Positions 44,026 through 54,666 of a DNA stretch of 64,000 bases are shown here, in pieces. Origin of the DNA: Favolaschia claudopus (taxonomy: Eukaryota; Basidiomycota; Agaricomycetes; Agaricales; Mycenaceae). Both the position numbers and the translations under genes were made by a program. Location of the stretch: the NCBI GenBank assembly GCA_037176885.1, contig JAWWNJ010000098.1:310001-374000 (forward strand), written 5' to 3'. Below the pieces are notes generated by a model, which was given only the letters and a program-made list of their open reading frames with translations, made no database searches and had not been told where the DNA came from. Within the stretch, counting starts at the first letter, position 1, and each line of letters begins with the position of its first letter.

Positions 44026-45946
44026 CTAGTAATCATCTGGCACCGCAATTCCTGCCTCTTCCAAGATTCCAGCAATGATTCCTCTGCGACGTTCCGGACG
44101 ATCTTCGGCAATAAAGCCGCGTGCAAAAGCGGGATCCTTGCTGAGCGCACGAAGCACACGTTGATAGAGTCGGCCATTTGGGTCCGGGGGGAGCAAAGAA
44201 TCGTCCTTGAGAATGGCGACGACTTCGTTGACATAAGAAGTGTCGGCGGAGGTGACGAGTGGTTTTCCGACGGCAGCTGCGAGGTCTTTCATCGAGTCTG
44301 CAAGCTGGCTGCCGGCCTGTGCATTGCGACGTGCGGTGGTGGTGGAGGTGCTGCTGGAGCCAGACTTTCTTCGTTTACGGCCGTTGTTGCTGTCGGCGTC
44401 GTCATCGTCGTCATCGTCGCTGTCAGCGCGTGTACGCTTGCTATTGGATTGTCTGCGGCTCGGAGGAGACTGCAGTACATTAGGAACAGGTTGGGCGTAT
44501 AGAGAAAAGGACGCACCGGGCGGAGTTCATCATCATATGCACCTCCATCTGCGTCTTTATCTCCGGGAAGACCGTCGTCAGGTTCGTTGCGCTTGGAAGG
44601 GCTGTTGAGGTTGGCCATTGGGGTGCGAGTGTTGGGTTCAGCAGGAGGGGCAGCGGGTTTATCGGAAGCGGGGTCGTTGGAGGGGCCAGCACGAGCATCA
44701 TTTTCTTTGTCTGTAGCTGGAGTTGGTGGGGTTGTCGCTGCCGCCTTCACCGTCTTCTTAGATTTGCGTTTCTTCGTACCAAAAGAGATAACATTTTCGC
44801 CTGTGGCACGGTTCTTGAGGCCGTCGTAGAGTTCGTCAAGCTTGGTATAGAAAGGGCAGGGAGATTTGAAGCATCGCGCGTATTGTGAGCCGTGTTCCTA
44901 GCCGCCAAGGCATGACCATCGTCGCAGAGCAAAGAAAGAGGCAAAAGAGCACACACTTTGACAAACTCTTCCACATATTCCTCGGTGTTGATTGCATGTT
45001 TCTCTTCGTTGTCCCAGCCTGTTCCACTGAACTTTTCGACGAACAGGTAGTTGTCAAAGATTCCTTCAACTAGCACAGTGTTTGAGTCGTTCTGGAGTCT
45101 ATTCTGATCAAAGAGAAGCTCACATAGTCCAGTTTTGCCTTGCATTTCTTCTGATCCTTCTTCACCTCCACATCCGGCTTCGCCTCTGCAACGGCGTCGA
45201 TGACCTTTGGCCAGACTAGTGTTTTCCTGGCTTGGCTTGGCCCGAAAGCCATGGCTTTGGCCTGGCTTTATCTGGCTTTGGCCCAGAAATTTTGAAGCCA
45301 GAGCCGTGGGCCAGCAAAGCCAGGGCCAAGCCAAAGCCGCTGGCTCGGGCCGTGGCTCGCAACTAAATTTTACTTTGCTTTATTTTGATGTGCCATGTAG
45401 GTTGACTAGCCTTATTAAACCCCAGAGACACGATACTTACAATATTGAGACCAACAAAGCTCTCCGCTGATGCTCTCGCAGCAACTTTCCCTCGTCGACC
45501 GCCAGTATGACCTTCCTAATTTGGAAGTGGTACTGACTTTGTCGTCGAAATTTGTAGTGTTCCTCGGAAAATTGGCAGAAGAGTGTTGGGAAACGATTCT
45601 GTGCAGGTAATCTTCGCCTCAAAGTCTCCACCCTTCATTAAATATGAGTCGATTTCACCTGCCAAATGGAATACCCAAAGCCATGGCTTACCTGGCTTGG
45701 CTTGGCCCGGAAAATTTCAAGCCAGGAGCCAGAGCCAGACGAAGCCAGAGAAATGGCTTGGCCTGGCTTGCTCAAGCCATGGCTTGGCTTGGCTGGCTTC
45801 TGGCTTTGAGCCAGGGCCGGCAAAACACTAGGCCAGACAGTCGGCTTCCATCCATTGCCGCTTTGATAGTCGCTCTTGAGTTCAAGCAACGTGTCGAGCA
45901 TCCCGAGGACCTCCCCCTTGGTCCAATGGACCTTAGTTCCCGACAT
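44026..45946 (-). pseudogene. Myb/SANT-like DNA-binding protein (Harbinger partner), split by a MITE
   Basis: Start at 45946. MSGTKVHWTKGEVLGMLDTL opens a Myb/SANT-like domain (Myb_DNA-bind_3 type: W near the start, VWP.VI mid-domain). The exon is interrupted between TVWP and KVIDAVAEAKPDV by the MITE at 45217-45830. Downstream: CKAKLDY, an intron, FVEKFSGTGWDNEEKHAINT, CPFYTKLDELYDGLKNRATG. Then comes a long Pro/Asp/Lys-rich disordered linker with SNSKRTRADSDDDDD. The C-terminal block is SYVNEVVAILKDDSLLPPDP...LEEAGIAVPDDY, with the stop at 44026-44028. In Harbinger elements such proteins bring the transposase to the nucleus and to the element ends; here it is broken. Confidence 0.8.
45217..45830. 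mobile_element. hAT-type MITE (614 bp) inside the Myb-like gene
   Basis: Ends TAGTGTTTTCCTGGC (left) and TAGTGTTTTGCCGGC (right, inward) are flanked by a perfect 8-bp duplication GGCCAGAC (45209-45216 and 45831-45838). The arms are packed with GGCTTGGC/GCCAAGCC words. The host exon resumes in frame when the insert and one duplication are ignored. The TAGTGTT start is shared with the autonomous hAT at 24866. Confidence 0.92.
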
Positions 45947-46815
45947 TGGATGTATACGACGCGGAGGAAGGTGAGAGGAAGCGAGACGAGAGATGCGTGA
46001 CAGAGAGTGACAAAATTCTGATCCCCAACAGGATTCTGATTGGATTCGGAGGCAGAATCGGAGGCACCCGATCAGGCCCTGAGCATGGTTAGCAAGCGTG
46101 TTGGATGGACAATGCCAAGATACATCACGGGGCAGCCGTCCGGGAGCTCTGCGATGAATACGGTGAGAAATCTTGCAATGTTCATGCCAGCAGATGCTGA
46201 CCGGTCACAGGTGTACGCCTCATCTATCTTCCCCCATACTCTCCGGACTTTGTGTTGGTAGCAGCGCAGGAACAGTCAATCTGATGAAGTAATCGAACGA
46301 TTGAATGGATTGTGCTCACGATCGGAAGGATTGAAAGATTTGGTAGTTACTGTACAATCTGATAGCTAAAGTTTTGTTTGGCTTTAATTGTAAAACTATT
46401 TAATTAGTTTGACAAATGGCGGCGGCGGCGTGGGCACGTTGCCGCCCTTAGAGCATCCGTCGTACGACTACGCAGTAGGGTGCAGGACGCCGGCGGAAAA
46501 CAATGCGTGTGCCGGAGATGCGTGAAATGTTGCTGCAGACGATGGAAGAGCCATGGGCAGGAGGGACGAGGACGGGTTACTTTGAATGGTTTCTTACTCA
46601 TCTCAGCACTTGGAGCGAAGCTTCGCCTCTGCAGAAGGAATTCGCTCTGCTTTCAAGGATTACTTCGCCCTCTTGTCTTACATCATCAAGTATACTCAAG
46701 ATTCCACGGTTGGGCCACTGGATTATTGTGGTATCGTCCGTCGAATCAAGGGTCGTGGCGAAGATGTGTATGTGTTCTCTCGCTTCACTGTGCGAAGGAT
46801 CCGTCATGCATTTCA
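45947..46815. other. Flank of the Harbinger locus, nothing certain
   Basis: ORFs near 46480-46870 on the plus strand have no recognised domain. No Harbinger TIR was located here either. Confidence 0.35.
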
Positions 46816-46819
46816 AAAA

Positions 46820-48320
46820 CTAATCGTCATGAATTTCAAATTTCATGATGTTTTGTCATCAAGCACATCATGAATTTCAAGGACGGCCCAAAAGCCATTT
46901 TTATGAGGACATGAATTCATGGCAGAACATCATGAAATTCATCATGAAAAATCCAGCTGAATTTTGCAAAGTCCACATCCTTGATATACAAGTCTACAAG
47001 ATGTATTGAGTGAATATTTATGTCACTGATATGCCTACTCTGTTGCTCTTTACTGAGTTTGAAAATTGCGGCAGGATTGCGACCCGAAAGGGGATGCAAT
47101 CGGTATGAGAAGGGTGGGATATATGTATGCGTTGCTACATGTATGGTGTAACAGAACATGTCCTGCAAAGCCCTCTTGGCCTAATGGGAGTGAGGCATGC
47201 GGCTAACGAGATTCATTATTTTGCTTCGTGCCATCTAATTTTCCTCATGTTTCCCTTTGAAATTCCTGACAAACCGTCATGGAAAAACGTCAGGAAGAGG
47301 CCCAAACTTGTTAGGGCCTGATCGGGCCCGCGGTCTAAATAGACGGCTCAGCCAAATTTCAGCCGTCCGGTAACTCGGCCATTTCGGCCGTTAACCCAAA
47401 ATCACGCCGTGACAATAAGGTAGGGGACACACAAATACGGTTACCCCACGTGATGTGCCATCACGCACCTTTTTGGGACAATCTACCTTCCGATGCTCCT
47501 TTGAACAGCTTATAGATACCTTTTGCAAATTCTGCTTCAACAGTTCTGTGTAAATATGCTATAGGTGTGCAAAAGACTTTTTACAAGGATTTTCGGGTGG
47601 AACTGAGAGACTAGATATCACTTTAATCAGAACCCCCGTATTTAGGGATCTCTTCTCTCAGTTTTCGGGATTTTCCTGAGATCTAAGCTGGGAGACCTGT
47701 ATAATAGCATTGCCTATGGAACTGTTGAGCCCAAATTTCAATTTCATTGTGTGGGGAATCACTTGCAAGGGTTTCATCGCGAGATGTCCCAAAAAGGTGC
47801 GTGATGGCACATCACGTGGGGTAACCGTATTTGTGTGTCCCCTACCTTAGCAGTCATCAACACTCAATGTGGGCAGCGTCAAGACCATCCCGCCCTTCAT
47901 CCCGCCCCTTCCGCACTTTGCTCTATCTCTCTCCGTGAATTGGGGAAAAAGAGTTTTCTTGGACAAGAATTCAAAACAAATACATATATTCTTATCTATT
48001 CACGCGCGCCGGCAAAGAAGTAAAAAATGAGGCTAAAACAAGGTCCTCGTCGTCGAGGGCGGGGAGCAGACAGCGCCGACGATGACTTGATGTTGCCAGC
48101 TCACGATAGCAACGGTGTTGCGTTATGGTGACTGATGTGACCTCCCTACCTACCATACCGTACGGTAATTTAGACCGCGGGCCCGATCAGGCCCAAAGTT
48201 TAGGAATTTCATGACCCCCCAATCCTAACGTTTCGTCATGAATTCATGATGAACCAACATGAATTTCAAACTAAACTGTCATGATTTTCCCGACTTTAGG
48301 TCATGACCAACATCATGAAA
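46820..48320. repeat. Long inverted-repeat element (CATGAATTTC arms)
   Basis: Outer arms (about 46820-46945 and 48225-48320) carry many CATCATGAAATTC/GAATTTCATGATG words in opposite orientation. Inner arms are longer and near-perfect: GGGCCTGATCGGGCCCGCGG at about 47323 is mirrored at about 48170-48200, continuing to GTCTAAAT (27 bp). An independent TA-flanked MITE sits in the centre. The left half holds about 300 bp without a counterpart on the right. The outer target duplication is unresolved. Confidence 0.65.
47418..47847. mobile_element. TA-flanked MITE with 63-bp perfect TIRs (430 bp)
   Basis: Both ends begin AGGTAGGGGACACACAAATA and are identical for 63 bp, ending TTTTTGGGACA. TA flanks at 47416-47417 and 47848-47849. 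Perfect long TIRs suggest recent mobility. The internal ~300 bp are AT-rich and non-coding. Confidence 0.92.
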
Positions 48321-48357
48321 TTCAAGACCTTGCCTGGGTATGTATTAGGATTTTGTA

Positions 48358-48922
48358 TGATAGCGGACAGAACTTCATGTCAAGTCGTAACTTTGGTTGA
48401 AATTCTTCAAGATTTGAGATTTAGCAGGAACATAGGGTGGGTTTATAAGTAAAATTTTCATTTCAGAGAAAACGGAGTAACCCTAACCTAGGGTTAGAAA
48501 AGCGCGAAATTTTTGCGGAAATTTTCAAAATTGTGTGTACCTAACTTGTGATTTTGCGCTGAAAAATTTGCAATTTGCCCTCCAAACAGCACCAGATTGC
48601 TCTGTGACGGTATTAGACTCCCCTGATACTGTGAACCATTTAGTTCAACGTTGTTTGCTTTTTTTTCGTCTGCTCGGCGGCTATTTGATGCGTTGATGGG
48701 ATCACAGGGCCACCGGTTACCGGTCGGCCCGGACCAAAAGCGCGAAATCCGGGGAGCAAAAATATTTTTTCAACTTTTCAAACTTTTGCACCGGGGGATC
48801 TTTAGCTGGCCTTCTTAGAGTGCTTTCTACACAATTTTCAATTCACCTAGGTAAAAGGTGAGGTCACAGTAATGATTTCCAAATTGGGTAACCGACTTGT
48901 CACGAAGTTAGGTCCGCTATCA
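48358..48922. mobile_element. TA-flanked MITE, GCGGAC family copy 1 (565 bp)
   Basis: Left end TGATAGCGGACAGAACTTCA and right end (inward) TGATAGCGGACCTAACTTCG, with TA at 48356-48357 and 48923-48924. The left half (TTTAGCAGGAAC...GTTTATAAGT...CCTAACCTAGGGTTA) is shared, in opposite orientation, with the element at 49999-50549. Confidence 0.85.
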
Positions 48923-49035
48923 TACTGTCAATGCGACCCCCGGGTGAGAGCAAGTCCTCTGACAGCGTGGCATCCATCTTTGATGCCCGAGATCCGAGGC
49001 CACGTGCCTGGCACCAGCGTTGGGGGGATAGCGTT

Positions 49036-49420
49036 CAGTGACCGTCCTATAGGCCTTAAAAGTGGGTCGGCGGACCCTAAAGCCCTTTTAAAGGGCAAAG
49101 GCCTATAGCTATAAGGCTTTATAGGCCTATAAATGTCACGTGTTAGCGCTTGGACCACGCCTCAAGCTGCAATTATTTTTGGAAGAAAAACCTTTGAAAA
49201 CACAGCAGAATCAACCTTCAGACGAAATGAATTGCTGTTCAGCACCTTAGCTGGTGCCACTCACCCGCTCGCTGCTTCTGTTGACTGGAGCAAAGACATG
49301 TGACTTTATAGCCCTCTTTAAGGCCTTCAGACTTGTTCGACGAATGCTATAGGCCTCATTATAGCCCACCTATAGGGCTATAAGTAGCTTTTAAGGCCTT
49401 TGCCCTTCGGCCGGTCACTG
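49036..49420. mobile_element. hAT-type MITE (385 bp)
   Basis: Ends CAGTGACCGTCC and (inward) CAGTGACCGGCC are flanked by the perfect 8-bp duplication ATAGCGTT (49028-49035 and 49421-49428). Subterminal regions are rich in TATAGGCCT and CTTTAAGG words. The CAGTG start and 8-bp duplication indicate hAT. Confidence 0.88.
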
Positions 49421-49606
49421 ATAGCGTTCAGTGCTGTGGTACGCAGCGACGACCCACTGTGAAGGCTTCGCAAGCCTAGAGAAGTATTGAAAGACTGCCC
49501 AGCCCATAGATAGACGTAATTCAGTGCTATTTTACGCTTTAGGACCATAATCATCAAGCAATATTGTGTTCATGGAATAAGTACAGTATCTTCGAAGTTC
49601 GGCATA

Positions 49607-49870
49607 CTGTACTAATCCGACCGGTCGTTCACTGGGTGTCACGCGTCACCCAAATCGTTCACCAGACAAGTCGTTCACATCACGGCAATCAGGCAAAATT
49701 GCCATATATGGAAGGCCGGCACTGCTCGGCAAGTGCCGGCCGGAAATTTTTGCGATTTGACGCTTTTTGGGCCGAAAAACTCCTCGTCACCCGTCACCCT
49801 GTTCAAAATTGTTCAGTTCAGGAACCGGCGTCACGCATAATAACGTGAACAACCGGTCGGATTAGTACAG
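49607..49870. mobile_element. TA-flanked MITE (264 bp)
   Basis: Inverted ends CTGTACTAATCCGACCGGT continue to GTTCAC (26 bp, one mismatch). TA flanks at 49605-49606 and 49871-49872. The interior repeats the words GTTCAC and CGTCACCC. Confidence 0.87.
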
Positions 49871-49998
49871 TACGTACTGGTTACGACCCCGCCCAAAGTC
49901 CCAGATGCTTCACAGTGATGCTTCACAGTGGTAGATATTAGGACCGGCAAGTGTAAATGTGGGGTTCCAAGCCCTTTATGCAGCCAACAAGCTCCATA

Positions 49999-50549
49999 TG
50001 GTTGCGGACCGAACTTCGTGACAAGTCGCAGTCCCAATTTGGTAATTGATACTGTCACGTCAATTTTCATTGAGGCATCCTGGGATTGTGTAAATAGCAT
50101 TGCAAGAAGGTAATCTACAAACGTACTGGAGCAAAACTTCGAAAATCGGTTTTCCATGTTTTGCACGGCATTTCGCGCCTTTTGATTTGCGGATCACTCG
50201 GTCCGGTGGCTGTGCAGCAGCATCAATGTCGCCTGGTCATTCCCGATTTCTTGGTTAAGAGATTTCACTTCACTGTGGGGTCCGGAAGAAGGGGTTCGGG
50301 ATTGCAGAGGCAGAATGGCAGAGAAAAACTTGATTAGCTAAGCTGCCTCAAATTCGTGAGTTTAGTACACACAATTTTTGGTTTTTCGCTGTTCAAATTT
50401 CGCGTTTTGTAACCCTAAGTTAGGAGTACCTCCGATTCCTCTGGAATAAAAATTTCACCTATAAACCATACCCTAGTTCCTGCTAAATCTCGAATCCCGA
50501 AGGATTTTGAGCAAAATTGCGACTGGTCATGAAGTTTTGGCCGCAACCA
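49999..50549. mobile_element. TA-flanked MITE, GCGGAC family copy 2 (551 bp)
   Basis: Left end TGGTTGCGGACCGAACTTCG and right end (inward) TGGTTGCGGCCAAAACTTCA, with TA at 49997-49998 and 50550-50551. Internally homologous to 48358-48922 in reverse orientation, with moderate divergence. Confidence 0.85.
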
Positions 50550-50551
50550 TA

Positions 50552-51320
50552 CTCGTTATGGCAATAAGTCATGGACGGTGGAATTTTTGACTGCTCTTGG
50601 CCTTCTAAGCAAGTTTTCGGCAGATTTGAGGTGCTAGATTTCTGTAGAGTATTCCACCGACCCCATTTCGTCCATCAGTCTGATCAAATAAATCTTGATC
50701 TATAACCATAAAAGGGCAAAACAGAGATAAACATTGAAAACTGCAAATTAAGGCCCAGTTATCCATGTTTTGCGCAAAGCTGGATAGCTAGGCTTGTAGA
50801 TTCGTCCAAAACTAGTCGTAATTCAAGCTGGGAGTCTCTACTGGGCTTTACCAAAGCTATACATTGGGGCATACAAAGTTTGATGGGAAATGATGTCCCA
50901 ATGAGCGAAAAAAATGCACATTTGGGGTTATTGATGTGTTCTGCCTTTTATGGCAGCGGATCAGCGCTTGGTGATTGGAGTGATGGCCGGAATATTTATC
51001 AGTGGTTCACTCTACGCACATTCAGCATCTTGAATCAGCCGAAAAGCGGTTTGATCAAATCGCAAACGACGCAAAATCCCACCGTCCAAGACTTATTGCC
51101 ATAACGAGTATTGGGCTCAAGTTGGACCGCCAAGTTTTCCGAACGACGTGTCATTTCCTTATCCGACCGTGTGAACTGGCACGTGTGTCACAGAATCCGA
51201 GGTCTTGGACAGGCGCCATCAAGTTCAGACTCTATATAATAGATTTATCGACTATCATAAATCTTGTAGAGTCTGACTTGGTGAGACTAGAAATGGTGCT
51301 GCAAAAGACTAAGGTTCACT
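50552..51320. other. Anonymous region
   Basis: Two overlapping ORFs (50880-51104 and 51002-51322) have no recognised domain. It contains the micro-hairpin at 51226-51275. Confidence 0.35.
51226..51275. repeat. 50-bp micro-hairpin (CAGACTCTATA type)
   Basis: Arms CAGACTCTATATAATAG and (inward) CAGACTCTACAAGATTTATG are largely complementary. Arm ends match the hairpins at 15013 and 19174. Confidence 0.55.
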
Positions 51321-51325
51321 AGGTA

Positions 51326-53074
51326 CAGTTGCGGCGAAATTAGATGCATTACCATATATAGAAATTTCGATCAAACCAACCTTGGAGGGCGAATCATGGA
51401 TGTTATGAGTAGAGTTCGGCTTCTGCCCTCCGACTTTTCAAACTCCGTTCCCTCCGCTTCGGCAAACACGTTTGATCGTGACTTCGGGTCACGGGTTCCG
51501 AGGAGTAGCGCACTTGCGGTTCAAGCCCCGGTCGGCCGGCGGCTGGGAAGTTCAACTTTAACAGACGCGCGGCAACAAATCATCCATCACACTTTGTCTG
51601 ATCAGGCGTACGCTGCCGCCTTGATCCTTTGACGCCCATCCTACGGGGATCGCAACCTCGGCAAGCACTGGCCAAAGGCCGTCGGACCGGGACTTCATGC
51701 CCGAGGCACTGGGAGTTGATTGGTTGTATAAAAAGGGTGACGTGGGAGGAAAGGACGGACTGGAAACGATTAATCATGTAGTCGATGTCGGCATGTCGTG
51801 TACTATAGCCGCTTGCAGCGGCTCGAGCACGTTAATTGATCTCAACAACAACAACAACTGGGTACGGGCATTGCCCTTGCCGAAAGCGGCAGCTTTGTAC
51901 TTGTTTGTTCCCAGTCAACTCTTGGGTTTCCATGTTCCACGTTCCACTCTGTTCCGGCTTGCACAATACCCATAGAGACTAACTTTTGCGGTGAATGTTG
52001 TGTCAAATACCTAAACCTACTTGGACCCCCCCGCAAAAACAAAATTTTGCTCTCAAATACTCAATTTATTGTGCTGGGACCAGCATCTTCCCAACATTTT
52101 GTGGTCCATTAGCTTCAAAATCTGAAGATATTCACTCTCCATACATTTATGCTGCATCTGGGCAGTCTGGGTTGGCATCCTGGACCAACCTTGCCTTAAA
52201 TTTCCGACTTGCGAAGAGGCCTAACCAGTTTCGGCCGAACTGGCCGAAAGTTCGGATATAGTTGGTCTTCGCCTGTTTGAACACTGTTTGACTCCCTTTT
52301 CGTGGTCGGATAGTGTTCCCAGGGAAGGAAGTACAGTTTATGACATTGGCAGCGTGCATACTTGAGTGAAATTGGACGAGCAGAGAGGTGTATTGACAGT
52401 ACACAGTAAGTGTGACATCTGTGACTCCCGCGTACAAGGGGGAACAGAATAAAATCCATCGTTTATTCAGAACACATCCTAGCCATATAACTTGAGGGGG
52501 AAATATGCTCCATTTATATAGGTCCTCAAATCTTATCCCTTGAATTTGTAAAATTCCTTTGCCTTCCCCTCGAAATGGTGTAGTGTTGAGAAAATGCAGC
52601 AGGTTTGAGATGAAGGTTGAGGGAGGGCATACCAAAAGGGATAACTTTTATTTTTATGCCTCTTATGAAGATTTTACCTCAGTGGTACTAAGAGATACAC
52701 CCCATTTTTCGAGCGGTGAAACCTTTGCAAAATTGGAACCAAGCGCCTCTGCGAACCAAACAAGTACAAAGCTGCCGCTTCCGGCAAGGGCAATGCCCGT
52801 ACCACAACAACAACAATATGAGTAGAGTAGGTGCGGATATTGCTAGTATTAAAGAGAAAGGGGCAGTTTCCTTTGCAGTTGGCTAACTTTTATGGTACTC
52901 ATTGGACTGTTTCTGACCAGATTTTCAAGTAGACAACCGGCTTGAAGTGTACATATACATATTCTAATGAACAAAACAATACTCTGAGCTGTTGTGTTCG
53001 CGCATTAGAGGCAAACTGACGCGGAATAATGGAAAATTCCTTATATGGTAATGCATTTAATTTCGCCGCAGCTG
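51326..53074. mobile_element. TA-flanked element (1749 bp) with nested MITE
   Basis: Ends CAGTTGCGGCGAAATTAGAT and (inward) CAGCTGCGGCGAAATTAAAT, continuing through GCATTACCATATA. TA flanks at 51324-51325 and 53075-53076. It contains the element at 51865-52799. A related end (TACAGTTGCGGCAAGATC, inward) occurs near 62812. No transposase recognised in the remaining ~810 bp. Confidence 0.85.
51865..52799. mobile_element. TA-flanked MITE (935 bp) nested in another, beside CAA repeats
   Basis: Inverted ends CGGGCATTGCCCTTGCCG extend about 44 bp to GCTTTGTACTTGTTTG with one indel. TA flanks at 51863-51864 and 52800-52801. Both flanks are CAA microsatellite (ACAACAACAAC on the left, ACAACAACAA on the right), so it jumped into or beside a CAA run. 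Confidence 0.85.
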
Positions 53075-53079
53075 TAGCT

Positions 53080-53910
53080 GAAATTTCAGGTTGTGTTTGC
53101 TGAATTCAATACTTCTTCACAAATGTACTGAGCATCTATTCTAAACACTTATCTGAGCCTTTCCTCATGGCAAGATTTTTCATCTCTTCTTTGTGCTGTT
53201 TCAATTGGGGCATGCCATGCACTAAGTCTGGGTCAGAATTAATTGTCTTACATTTCACTTGCTGAAGCTGTTGTGGAGCCAAGGGCCTTCCAAGATAAGA
53301 AATTTCCTTATTTAGATGTAAGGGAGGGGGGGTCCCCTCAGCCTGAAAAAAAACTTTCATACAGAATTTTGGAACTCGGTTCTAAGTGTTGTATACAGCA
53401 AATATGCTATGTACGCTGTTCTACGGTCTTATTCTGGCATTTCAGTGCTTCAGGTCCAACTCTGGCCACTACTGTCACCGTCAGATCGGTTTGACCACTG
53501 TCGAGCCTCTCGGCAGCCTCGGCTATCAGTGAGTATGCTGTTGTTTGGTCCAGAAGGACAGGTTGCTGACATTCAGAAATATCAAATTTGCACAGTGCAG
53601 GTACATGGAAATGTGCAAAACGACAGGTTCTTTGCTTCAAATGCTGATCTTAAGTCCGAAAATACATAAACTTGATAAAGCTAACAATTTAGCCGGTGGG
53701 AAAAACTTACGTGAAGCTGCCGCATATGGGAATATTACGGCAACCATGAGGGGAGGGGTCTGCCGAAGTCGCTGAAAAAAAAAAAAATCGAGGTGATATC
53801 CGGATTTCGCGGATCGGAATACCCTTGTGTGGAGCTGCAACTTTTCTCAATCTTTTGAGTATTTCCTGTGACTAGTACACCTGGGATTAAATAAACCACG
53901 GATTCCAAAG
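53080..53910. other. Anonymous region
   Basis: No gene recognised. Two similar phrases, GGGGTCCCCTCAGCCTGAAAA (about 53330) and GGGGTCTGCCGAAGTCGCTG (about 53755), lie in direct orientation about 0.42 kb apart. Similar phrasing hints at borders of another decayed repeat. Confidence 0.3.
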
Positions 53911-53915
53911 TGTTA

Positions 53916-54367
53916 CAGTCGTCACTGTCATAACCCATAGCCCTCGGGATACACCTCAGGGTATGGGTTATCACAGTGTATGGCTTTCAAAGGGGATCAG
54001 AGGCAGTGTTAGGTCACGTTTTCCGTGAGATATTACTATATATGGGGTGCGGGAACACTTACCTCATCCATGATAGGTGCATGAACAGTGGTAAAATGGC
54101 CCATCAACTCGGATTTGGCGTAAATATGGGTGATTTCGGTGCATCTTACAACTTTGCAGGTAAAATCATCCCAAACCATGCCGGTTGAAGGGCCCGATAT
54201 AGAAATTTCATGGGTTATGACCTTTGCAGAAGGTATGATTATGGGGTATGAGAGAGTTATGGGTTATGGCCTCCATTTCACTGCAAACCAACTTGGTGGG
54301 GCCAAAAAAGTATGGGTTACAGCAGAGTATGGGTTATCAGAGGTATGGGTTAGGACAGTGACGACTG
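53916..54367. mobile_element. TATGGGTTA-family MITE, long copy (452 bp)
   Basis: Ends CAGTCGTCACTGTCATAACC and (inward) CAGTCGTCACTGTCCTAACC with TA at 53914-53915 and 54368-54369. Subterminal regions hold repeated TATGGGTTA words. Terminal layout matches the short copies at 17444 and 54499. Confidence 0.88.
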
Positions 54368-54498
54368 TAGATCATTTGTGACTTGACTAAAGTAGGTCAA
54401 AAGGTGATGAGAGCGCGATGAGCGGCCATGAACAAGTGAGTCGGAGTCAGCTAGAGTATATTAGAGAGCTAGTCGACGTGGGGAACAAGTGACTAGTA

Positions 54499-54664
54499 CA
54501 GTCGAAGCTGTCGTAACCCATAGGCCTCGGTTGGGTCCACAAGGTATGGGGTATGGCAGATTTATGGGTTATCCCAGCCAAAAGCCAGTCAAAGTTCCCA
54601 AAAAATGCATGGGTTTAGGCAAATTATGGGCTACCAGAGCTATGGGTTATGACAGCTTCGACTG
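54499..54664. mobile_element. TATGGGTTA-family MITE, short copy (166 bp)
   Basis: Ends CAGTCGAAGCTGTCGTAACC and (inward) CAGTCGAAGCTGTCATAACC, 25 bp with one mismatch, and TA at 54497-54498 and 54665-54666. It inserted directly after a 28-bp sequence (54469-54496) that recurs at 54736-54763. Confidence 0.9.
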
Positions 54665-54666
54665 TA

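Noticed and set aside
40136..46450. Terminal inverted repeats of the Harbinger element
   Set aside because: I searched both flanks by eye and found no convincing inverted pair with a 3-bp duplication.
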